The position numbers were made by a program, and so were the translations under genes. The notes beneath the pieces are model-generated. The model was not told where the DNA came from, did no database searches, and was given only the letters and a program-made list of their open reading frames with translations. Positions 1-5,236 of a stretch of 5,236 nt of DNA are shown here, one piece after another; the first letter of the stretch is position 1; each line of letters opens with the position of its first letter. Source of the stretch: Novosphingobium sp. UBA1948 (GTDB taxonomy: Bacteria; Pseudomonadota; Alphaproteobacteria; Sphingomonadales; Sphingomonadaceae); assembly GCA_002336765.1 (NCBI GenBank), contig DDES01000240.1, positions 1 to 5,236 of the forward strand, given 5' to 3'.

Positions 1-271
1 CGACCATCGGCAAGGCGCCGGTCATCACACCCGCCGCAGCCCCCGCCGCCAGCGCCGCCATAAAGGCCACCGGCGCGACAAAGGCCTGACGCGCGGGGCG
101 GGTTGCGGCCCACAGGCCCACCGCCACCATCGCCGCCAAATGGTCCACACCCGACAGGGGATGCGCCAGACCCGCCATCAGCGAGCCATCATGCCCCGGA
201 TGCGCCAGCGCCGGTGTCGCCGTGGCAACAAGGGCAGAGGCAGCCAGAACAGTTTTACCCAAAGACTTCAT
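1..271 (-). CDS. hupE: HupE/UreJ-family nickel-related membrane protein (N-terminal part, cut by window edge)
   Basis: The first 90 codons of a HupE/UreJ-family protein; the gene runs off the left edge. The family consists of small polytopic inner-membrane proteins (roughly 190-200 residues) linked to hydrogenase and urease clusters and thought to bring nickel into the cell. Residues 1-23 form a Sec-type signal peptide (Lys at 2 and 6, a hydrophobic core, and ALA before His24). A His-rich new N-terminus follows (HPGHD, 24-28). The family signature HPLSGVDHLAAMVAVG is at 37-52, with His37, Asp43, His44 and Met48 as candidate metal ligands. A second hydrophobic, Ala/Gly-rich helix begins near residue 64. 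The ATG at 271 is preceded by a strong ribosome binding site, GGGGAGAGG, with a 4-base spacer. The gene begins 17 bases after the hyaB stop, so it is very likely co-transcribed with the hydrogenase. Family assignment is firm; the nickel role rests on family knowledge. Confidence 0.9.
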   Translation of the reverse strand, partial: MKSLGKTVLAASALVATATPALAHPGHDGSLMAGLAHPLSGVDHLAAMVAVGLWAATRPARQAFVAPVAFMAALAAGAAAGVMTGALPMV

Positions 272-288
272 CAAACCTCTCCCCGTGT

Positions 289-2088
289 TTAGCGTACCTT
301 GACCTCGGCCAGTTCCTGCCCATCCGGCCCCATCACATGGGTCGAACAGGCAAGGCACGGGTCAAAGCTGTGCAGCGTGCGCAGGATTTCCACCGGCTCT
401 TCGGCACGCTCCACCTTGGTGTTCATCAGGCTGGCCTCGAAGGCGCCGATATTGCCCTGATTGTCGCGCGGGCTACCGTTCCATGTGGTCGGCACCACGC
501 ATTGGTAATTGTCGATCTTGCCGTCCTTGATGCGGATCCAGTGGCCCAAGGCCCCGCGCGGCGCCTCGGTAAAGCCCACGCCCTTCACCTCGCTCGGCCA
601 GGTCTTGGGATCGAACTTGGCGGTGTTGGCAGTGGCCGTATCGCCTGCCTTGATGTTGGCGATCAGCTTGTCGAGGAAATACTTCTGCTTGCGGGCGGCC
701 CATTGCGCCTCCAGCCCGCGCGCGGCGGTGCGGCCCAGCGTCGAGAACAAGGCGTCGATCGGCACGTCGAGCGTCTTGAGCACGCCATCGACCTGCTCCT
801 TGATCTCCTTGTTGCCCTGCATATAGCCGATGACATAGCGCGCCAGCGGCCCCACCTCCATCGCATGACCGCGCCAGCGCGGGGCCTTGATCCACGAATA
901 TTTCGCGCTTTCGTCGATCTGCTCAATGTTGGTGCTGGTGCCCTTGGCGCCCTTGCCCAGCTCGTAATGCGGCTCGGTCACACCGTCCCACGGGTGGAGG
1001 CCCTTGCTCTCGTCCTCATACTTGTACCAGCTGTGCGGCACGAATTCCTGCACCTGCGCCGGATCTGCCAGATCCACCGGCAGCACATCGCTCAGCTTGC
1101 CATTGATGATGGCGCCGCGCGGCATCAGCAGGTTGGCGGCGCTATAGTCATTCGCCTTGTCGGGAATATCGCCATAGGACAGCAGCGACTTGTTCGACAG
1201 GCCGCCGCCATAAAGCCAGCCCTTGTAGAAGGACGCAATGGCCAGCAGATCGGGAATATAGACATTCTCGATGAACTCGATCGCCTGGTTGGTGATGTCG
1301 ACCACATAGTTGAGGCTGGCCATATTGATCGGCGCGCCCGCCGCCATATCGCCGTCGATGTTGATCGCGCAGGGCACGCCGCCCACCAGCCAGTTGGGGT
1401 GGGTATCCTTGCCGCCGAAGATGGTGCGCACGCGCATGATTTCCTTCTGGAAATCGAGCGCCTCCAGATAGTGCGTCACCGCCATAAGATCGGCCTCGGG
1501 CGGCAGCTTGTAGGCGGGGTTGGTCCAGTAGCCGTTCTTGAAGGGGCCAAGCTGGCCGCTCTCCACGAACTTTTTCAGCCGCGTTTGCACATCGCGGAAA
1601 TAGCCGGGCGAGCTGGCAGCGTGGCTCGGGCTGATCTTCTGCTGCAACTCGCTGGTGGCCTTGGGATCGGCCTTCAGCGCGTTGACGGGGTTCACCCAAT
1701 CGAGCGCATGCAGGTGATAGAAGTGCACCAAATGGTCATGCACCTGCAGCGAAAGCTGCATGATGTTGCGGATCGAGTTGGCGTTTTCGGGGATGTCGAT
1801 CCCCAGCGCATTCTCCACCGCGCGTACGCTGGTGAGCGCATGGGTGCCGGTGCAAACCCCGCAGATGCGCTGGACAAAGGCCCATGCATCGCGCGGATCG
1901 CGCCCCTTCAGGATCACTTCCAGCCCGCGCCACATAGTGCCGGTGGACACCGCGTTGCGGATCACATTGTTGCCGTCGAGATTGACCTCGCAGCGCATGT
2001 GCCCTTCGATACGGGTGACGGGATCGACGACAACGCGCTTGCCGCTCGCGTCTAGGTTAAAGCCGTTGGGCGTGGCAATCGTGGCCAT
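289..2088 (-). CDS. hyaB: [NiFe]-hydrogenase large subunit, group 1 uptake type (HyaB/HoxG/HupL)
   Basis: A 599-residue catalytic subunit of a periplasm-facing, membrane-bound uptake hydrogenase, which splits H2 into protons and electrons. The length matches E. coli HyaB (about 597). The first Ni-binding motif RICGVC is at 74-79 (Cys76, Cys79) and the second, DPCLACSTH, at 576-584 (Cys578, Cys581). These four cysteines hold the Ni-Fe(CN)2CO centre. Glu28 in RIEGH matches the conserved acidic residue near the active site, and Arg511 in APRGALGHW matches the arginine positioned over the metals. Maturation should cut after His584 and release a 15-residue tail ending in VKVR; the HyaD/HupD-type protease is not in the window. 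There is no signal peptide, as expected for a subunit exported piggy-back on HyaA. The start ATG shares one base with the hyaA stop (TGATG), implying translational coupling; the preceding AGGA is a weak ribosome site. An unusual point is Thr82 after the first motif (CTGTH), where I recall Cys in E. coli HyaB and Ralstonia HoxG. Confidence 0.98.
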   Translation of the reverse strand: MATIATPNGFNLDASGKRVVVDPVTRIEGHMRCEVNLDGNNVIRNAVSTGTMWRGLEVILKGRDPRDAWAFVQRICGVCTGTHALTSVRAVENALGIDIPENANSIRNIMQLSLQVHDHLVHFYHLHALDWVNPVNALKADPKATSELQQKISPSHAASSPGYFRDVQTRLKKFVESGQLGPFKNGYWTNPAYKLPPEADLMAVTHYLEALDFQKEIMRVRTIFGGKDTHPNWLVGGVPCAINIDGDMAAGAPINMASLNYVVDITNQAIEFIENVYIPDLLAIASFYKGWLYGGGLSNKSLLSYGDIPDKANDYSAANLLMPRGAIINGKLSDVLPVDLADPAQVQEFVPHSWYKYEDESKGLHPWDGVTEPHYELGKGAKGTSTNIEQIDESAKYSWIKAPRWRGHAMEVGPLARYVIGYMQGNKEIKEQVDGVLKTLDVPIDALFSTLGRTAARGLEAQWAARKQKYFLDKLIANIKAGDTATANTAKFDPKTWPSEVKGVGFTEAPRGALGHWIRIKDGKIDNYQCVVPTTWNGSPRDNQGNIGAFEASLMNTKVERAEEPVEILRTLHSFDPCLACSTHVMGPDGQELAEVKVR

Positions 2089-3212
2089 CAGTCCTGTCCC
2101 TCAAGTTCGTTGCTCTTGGTATCTTCGCTCTTGGTGTCCTCACCGGCCTTCTGGCGGGCGCGCTTGACGGCGCTGGCCGCCGCATGGGCCGCCGCCGCAA
2201 CACCGACGACGCCGGCAGCGGTGCCGCCAATCTTGTCGGCATTGGCCTCGATACCAAAGCCCTTGATGTCGGTCAGCCGCTCGTAGAAGCTGCCCTTGTC
2301 CCAGAAGCCGTCTTCCGAGCAGCCGATGCAGGGATGGCCCGCCTGAATGGGGAAGCTGAGGCCACCGTTCCAGCGCACCGTCGAGCAGGCATTGTAGGTG
2401 GTCGGCCCCTTGCAGCCCACCTTGTAAAGGCAATAGCCCTTGCGCGCGCCCTCATCGTCGAATTGCTCGACAAACTGGCCGGCATCGAAATGCGGCCGAC
2501 GATAGCATTTGTCGTGGATGCGCTGCGAATAGAACATCTTGGGGCGGCCCTGAAGGTCGAGTTCGGGGAAGCGCTCGAAGGTCAGGATATAGGCGATAAC
2601 GGCGGTCATCACCTCCGCGATGGGCGGGCAACCGGGCACCTTGATGATCGGCTTGCTGGCAAGGCCGGGCACCTTGTGGACCGGCGTCGCTTGCGTGGGA
2701 TTGGGGCGCGCGGCCTGCACGCAACCCCAGCTGGCGCAGGAGCCCCAGCTGATAATCGCCTTACAGTGGTCGGCAGCTTCCTTGAGCTGTTCGAGGAAGG
2801 GGCGGCCACCGATGATGCAGCTCATGCCTTCCTGATTGAGCGGCGGATTGCCCTCGACAGCAAGGATGAAATTGCCATCGTATTTCTTGATGGTTTCCTG
2901 AATGATGCTCTCGGCCTGATGGCCTGCTGCGGCCATGATCGTGTCGTCATAGTCGAGGCTGATCATCGACAGGATGACATCCTTGGCCAGCGGATGGCCC
3001 GAGCGGATGAAGCTTTCCGAACAGCAGGTGCATTCCAGACCATGCAGCCACAACACCGGAATGCGCGGCTTGGTTTCCATCGCGTTCTGGATCTGCGCGG
3101 CGGCGGCGGGCGGCAGGCCCAGCGCGGCGGCGGTCAGGCTGCAGAACTTGGTGAAGCTGCGCCGCGTGATGCCTTGGCGGCGCATCACGTCGTAAAAAGT
3201 CTCGGTGGCCAT
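2088..3212 (-). CDS. hyaA: [NiFe]-hydrogenase small subunit, oxygen-tolerant type, Tat-exported and membrane-anchored (HyaA/HoxK/HupS)
   Basis: A 374-residue electron-transfer subunit of the uptake hydrogenase. Residues 16-22 (TRRSFTK) are a twin-arginine motif followed by a hydrophobic stretch. By alignment with the known mature ends of HyaA and HoxK, the mature protein should start at Met45. Proximal-cluster ligands are Cys61, Cys63, Cys64, Cys159, Cys164 and Cys195. The extra pair, Cys63 and Cys164, replaces the glycines of oxygen-sensitive enzymes and marks a [4Fe-3S] cluster. The distal [4Fe-4S] cluster has His233, Cys236, Cys261 and Cys267; the medial [3Fe-4S] cluster has Cys276, Cys295 and Cys298. 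Residues 328-349 form a hydrophobic Ala/Gly/Val helix, the C-terminal membrane anchor that normally contacts cytochrome b, followed by a basic then acidic tail. The start at 3212 is preferred over an in-frame ATG at 3218: AAGGA lies 5 bases upstream of 3212, whereas GGGGAAGG abuts the ATG at 3218. The open frame continues upstream to 3869, but that part is antisense to the divergent gene and precedes the Tat signal. Confidence 0.98.
   Translation of the reverse strand: MATETFYDVMRRQGITRRSFTKFCSLTAAALGLPPAAAAQIQNAMETKPRIPVLWLHGLECTCCSESFIRSGHPLAKDVILSMISLDYDDTIMAAAGHQAESIIQETIKKYDGNFILAVEGNPPLNQEGMSCIIGGRPFLEQLKEAADHCKAIISWGSCASWGCVQAARPNPTQATPVHKVPGLASKPIIKVPGCPPIAEVMTAVIAYILTFERFPELDLQGRPKMFYSQRIHDKCYRRPHFDAGQFVEQFDDEGARKGYCLYKVGCKGPTTYNACSTVRWNGGLSFPIQAGHPCIGCSEDGFWDKGSFYERLTDIKGFGIEANADKIGGTAAGVVGVAAAAHAAASAVKRARQKAGEDTKSEDTKSNELEGQD
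2112..2141 (-). repeat. 15-bp tandem duplication in the 3' end of hyaA
   Basis: Two adjacent 15-base units (2112-2126 and 2127-2141) match at 13 of 15 positions. In the hyaA frame they encode EDTKS twice (residues 358-367), in the acidic cytoplasmic tail after the membrane anchor. The in-frame unit length suggests replication slippage tolerated in an unconstrained tail. Confidence 0.8.
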
Positions 3213-3217
3213 GCTCA

Positions 3218-3226
3218 TCCTTCCCC
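3218..3226 (-). promoter_or_regulatory. Ribosome binding site that decides the hyaA start
   Basis: Read on the minus strand this is GGGGAAGGA, ending 5 bases before the ATG at 3212. It would directly abut the alternative ATG at 3218, leaving no room for ribosome positioning, so the start is placed at 3212. Choosing the other start would add only two residues (Met-Ser). Confidence 0.7.
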
Positions 3227-3301
3227 GACAGGCCCCTTTCGCGTGTCGCGCTGTCACGCCGCGCAAGGGTGCCCCTGTTAAGATTTCGACAAGCTTGGTT
3301 A

Positions 3302-3318
3302 AGCAAACCATGTGCCAG
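3302..3318 (-). promoter_or_regulatory. Sigma-54 (-24/-12) promoter of the hydrogenase operon
   Basis: Read on the minus strand this is CTGGCACATGGTTTGCT. It matches the RpoN consensus YTGGCACGN4TTGCW at every defined base except the last G of the -24 block, which is A. The invariant GG and GC are exactly 10 bases apart (GG at 3316-3315, GC at 3304-3303). Transcription should start near 3291, giving an untranslated leader of about 78 bases before hyaA. Sigma-54 control by an NtrC-family activator (HoxA or HupR) is known for uptake hydrogenases in Ralstonia, Bradyrhizobium and others. That activator is not in this window, so its identity is inferred. Confidence 0.82.
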
Positions 3319-3521
3319 ACGCCGATTTGCGCCAAAGCTGTTGGCAACAAGCCCTTTACACCCCGCCTATCTGGCCAATCCCTATCCGCTGGCGGCAAGT
3401 TGCTTTCCACCCCGTTGCTGGATGGTCGCTTACCACCTGCATGTATTGGCTGCCTGCACCGGTTCTGTGCGGTAAAGCTTTCTTTTCGCCTCTGTTCCTG
3501 CCAACCTTGACGCTTGAATAC

Positions 3522-3527
3522 GGGAGG
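3522..3527 (+). promoter_or_regulatory. Ribosome binding site of the DUF2339-type gene
   Basis: GGGAGG lies 9 bases before the ATG at 3537. A second in-frame ATG at 3543 would be 15 bases away, too far, so 3537 is the better start. Confidence 0.65.
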
Positions 3528-3536
3528 CGGACGGGC

Positions 3537-5236
3537 ATGGGCATGATCCTCTGGGCAGGCGTGGCAGGCGCGCTGATCGGCTGGATGGCGGATCGCTATG
3601 GCGAGGGCGGCTTCTTTGCAGGCGCAGTGCTGGGTGCGCTGATGGGGGCATGGCTGCGCAATGTGATCCGCGCCGAGATTGCCGATGCGATCCATGCGGC
3701 GCAGGACCGTCTCGATAGGCCGATGCCCGCCGCCACACCTGTGCAACGGCGCGAAAGCCCTCCGCCCGCGCCGCGCGAAGCGGTGCAGCGCGCACAGCCG
3801 CTGGCGACACCCGAACCCTACCGGCCCGAAGCCATCCCACCGGAACCGACCCAACCAGAACAGGCCCAATCAGAACAGACTACGCCCGATCCTGCCTATC
3901 AACCCGCCTACACCCCCAACCCCGCCGAGGAACTGTTCGCCAAGGCCCGCGACTGGCTGCTGGGTGGCAACACGATTGTCCGCGTCGGGCTGGTGGTTTT
4001 GTTTCTGGGTCTGGTGTTCCTCGCCCGCTTTGTGGCGATGTCGGGCCTGTTTCCGATCGAGGCGCGGCTGGCCACGATTGCCGCTGCCGGTGTTGCCCTG
4101 CTGATGATCGGCTGGCGCAAACGGCTGGAGCGCCCCGATTTCGGCCTCTCGCTGCAAGGCGCGGGCGTGGCGGTGCTCTATCTCGTGGTTTTCGCGGCGG
4201 CGCGAGCCTATGATGTGCTGCCGCTGGGCGCAGGCTTTGCGCTGATGATCCTGTTCGCCGCGCTGGGCTGCGCGCTGGCGGTGATGCAGGATTCGCTGGC
4301 GCTGGCGCTGGCCTCGTTTCTGGGCGGCTTTGCGGTGCCGGTGCTGCTGGGCGGCCATGCCGACACGCCGCTCGGCCTGTTTGCCTATATCACGATCCTC
4401 AACCTCGCGATCCTGTTCATCGCGTGGCGCAAGAGCTGGCGCGCGCTCAACCTGCTGGGCTTTGCCGCCACCTTCCTGCTGGCCACGGCATGGGGCTTTT
4501 CCGGTTATGAGGACCGGCATTACCTGATCTGCCAGATATTCCTGATCGCCTCGATGGCGATCTATCTGGCGATGGCAGTGCTCTATGCCCATGCCACGCC
4601 GGGCAAGCTGGGCGCCTATGCCGACAGCACGCTGCTATTCGGCACGGCGCTGGCGGGCTTTGGCCATCAGGCGGCGCTGGTGCGGCCGATACATTATGGC
4701 GCGGCATGGTCGGCGCTGGGCTTTGGCGCGGCCTATCTGGCGCTGGCCGCCATCACCCTGCGCAAGAACCGCGCCGAGATGCGGCTGCTCAACGAATGCC
4801 TGCTGGCGATTGGCACGGGCTTTGTCACGCTGGCGATCCCGCTCGCCTTTGATGTGAAGGCCACGGCCTCGCTATGGGCGCTGGAAGGCGCAGGCGCGGT
4901 GTGGGTGGGGGCAATGCAGGCGCGCTGGCTCACCCGCGCCGCCGGTCTGGCCTTGCAGGCGGCTGCGGCGGTGATGGCGCTGGGCGGGCTTGGCGGCCAT
5001 ATCGCGGCGCTGCCTTTCGTCAACAATGGCTTCCTGCTGCCGATGCTGGTGGCGGGGCCGGTGATCTTTGCCGCATGGCTGATGCGCCACGATCTGCCCC
5101 ACAGCCACAGCGCGCTGGCCGACACCTATGCCCAGACCGAAAGGGCGCTGGCCAAGCCGTGGTTCCTTGGCGGTTTCCTGTTCGTCTGCATCGCCATCCT
5201 GCGCGAGGCGGGACGGCAGCTGCCTGTGGCGGGGGG
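3537..5236 (+). CDS. DUF2339-type polytopic membrane protein (N-terminal 566 residues, cut by window edge)
   Basis: An open frame with no stop from 3537 to the right edge. Residues 3-44 form a Gly/Ala-rich membrane hairpin with glycine-zipper spacing (Gly8, 11, 15, 22, 24, 25, 29, 33, 37). Residues 45-61 are amphipathic and charged. Residues 62-130 form a Pro/Glu/Gln-rich low-complexity linker. A conserved-looking block, DWLLGGNTIVRVGLVVLFLG, begins at 139 and is typical, as I recall, of DUF2339 proteins. From there to the edge the chain is a series of hydrophobic helices (about ten or more) with short polar loops; a recognisable stretch, LALASFLGGFAVPVLLG, lies in the middle. Family members are often 800-1,000 residues, so a substantial C-terminal part is probably missing. 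The family has no established biochemical function, and I do not assign one. The gene is divergent from the hydrogenase operon; no functional link follows from that alone. Codon use and GC content resemble the neighbours. Confidence 0.85.
   Translation, partial: MGMILWAGVAGALIGWMADRYGEGGFFAGAVLGALMGAWLRNVIRAEIADAIHAAQDRLDRPMPAATPVQRRESPPPAPREAVQRAQPLATPEPYRPEAIPPEPTQPEQAQSEQTTPDPAYQPAYTPNPAEELFAKARDWLLGGNTIVRVGLVVLFLGLVFLARFVAMSGLFPIEARLATIAAAGVALLMIGWRKRLERPDFGLSLQGAGVAVLYLVVFAAARAYDVLPLGAGFALMILFAALGCALAVMQDSLALALASFLGGFAVPVLLGGHADTPLGLFAYITILNLAILFIAWRKSWRALNLLGFAATFLLATAWGFSGYEDRHYLICQIFLIASMAIYLAMAVLYAHATPGKLGAYADSTLLFGTALAGFGHQAALVRPIHYGAAWSALGFGAAYLALAAITLRKNRAEMRLLNECLLAIGTGFVTLAIPLAFDVKATASLWALEGAGAVWVGAMQARWLTRAAGLALQAAAAVMALGGLGGHIAALPFVNNGFLLPMLVAGPVIFAAWLMRHDLPHSHSALADTYAQTERALAKPWFLGGFLFVCIAILREAGRQLPVAG
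3851..3880 (+). repeat. 15-bp tandem duplication in the Pro/Gln-rich linker
   Basis: Two adjacent 15-base units (3851-3865 and 3866-3880) match at 13 of 15 positions. They fall in the low-complexity linker of the DUF2339-type protein, where the sequence repeats a Gln-x-Glu-Gln pattern. The length is in frame, consistent with slippage in an unconstrained linker. Confidence 0.75.

Larger units (their letters stand above)
3213..3536. promoter_or_regulatory. Divergent intergenic regulatory region
   Basis: This 324-base stretch lies between the starts of hyaA and the DUF2339-type gene. It contains the hyaA ribosome site and the sigma-54 promoter. Upstream of that promoter are two short inverted repeats with a one-base centre: TGTTG-G-CAACA (3339-3349) and GCAA-G-TTGC (3395-3403), at roughly -50 and -110 from the predicted start. 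Either could bind an activator dimer, but this is weakly supported. I found no clear IHF site between them and the promoter. For the plus-strand gene only poor sigma-70 candidates are visible, for example TTGGCT at 3446-3451 with no good -10. No convincing protein-coding frame is seen in the region. Confidence 0.6.

Noticed and set aside
103..2055. A 650-codon plus-strand open frame across the hydrogenase large subunit gene
   Set aside because: It is antisense to hyaB, whose active-site motifs are intact. Long mirror frames are expected opposite GC-rich genes, and the translation shows no recognisable domain.
3241..3276. Small hairpins in the hyaA leader (GCGTG/CACGC and AGGG/CCCT)
   Set aside because: The stems are only 4-5 base pairs, there is no U-tract, and they do not obviously pair with the ribosome site, so neither a terminator nor a riboswitch is supported.
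2184..3281. A 365-codon plus-strand open frame opposite hyaA
   Set aside because: It is antisense to a clear Fe-S subunit gene and its product resembles no family; a GC-bias artefact.
3390..3404. A plus-strand sigma-54-like site, TGGCGGCAAGTTGCT, facing the DUF2339-type gene
   Set aside because: The GG and GC are 9 bases apart rather than the required 10, and the -24 block departs from consensus.
3205..3510. Small plus-strand frames within the intergenic region
   Set aside because: They overlap the sigma-54 promoter and the hyaA start and lack a family resemblance; the region is better explained as regulatory DNA.
3213..3869. A 219-codon N-terminal extension of hyaA in the same frame
   Set aside because: It would put the Tat signal in the middle of the protein, cross the promoter, and lie antisense to the start of the divergent gene.
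3870..4592. A 240-codon minus-strand open frame opposite the DUF2339-type gene
   Set aside because: Its Gln/Arg/His-rich product is the usual mirror of a hydrophobic GC-rich frame; there is no convincing ribosome site or domain.

Overview
The window carries the structural genes of a membrane-bound uptake [NiFe]-hydrogenase on the minus strand and a divergent, truncated DUF2339-type membrane protein gene on the plus strand. The DNA is GC-rich with strong third-position G/C bias. Together with a hydrogenase closest, as far as I can recall, to the Ralstonia HoxK/HoxG and E. coli HyaA/HyaB types, this suggests a free-living proteobacterium. An alphaproteobacterium such as a sphingomonad is plausible, but that placement is an inference and was not tested.

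Layout, read in the direction of hydrogenase transcription (right to left). A 324-base gap (3213-3536) separates the two divergent genes. It holds a near-perfect sigma-54 (-24/-12) promoter pointing toward the hydrogenase. Next come hyaA (small, Fe-S subunit, 3212-2088), hyaB (large, Ni-Fe subunit, 2088-289) and the first 90 codons of hupE (271 to the window edge). hyaA and hyaB overlap by one base (TGATG), and hyaB and hupE are 17 bases apart, so the three look like one operon. To the right, a plus-strand gene (3537 to the window edge) encodes a polytopic membrane protein with an N-terminal membrane hairpin, a Pro-rich linker and a DUF2339-like multi-helix region.

How the genes work together: the HyaA Tat signal directs export of the folded HyaA-HyaB dimer. 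HyaB splits H2 at a Ni-Fe site held by two CxxC motifs, and HyaA passes electrons through three Fe-S clusters. A C-terminal hydrophobic helix anchors the dimer to the periplasmic face of the membrane. HyaA has the two extra cysteines that mark the [4Fe-3S] proximal cluster of oxygen-tolerant enzymes, so H2 oxidation under aerobic conditions is the likely role. HupE is a membrane protein associated with nickel supply. The sigma-54 promoter implies control by an enhancer-binding activator (HoxA/HupR type) encoded outside the window.

I see no wholly new system here. The points most worth a second look are the sigma-54 promoter, the oxygen-tolerance cysteine set combined with a Thr next to the first Ni-binding motif of HyaB, and the placement of hupE directly after hyaB, where a cytochrome b gene is often found. 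No tRNA, rRNA, CRISPR array, insertion sequence or convincing terminator was seen.
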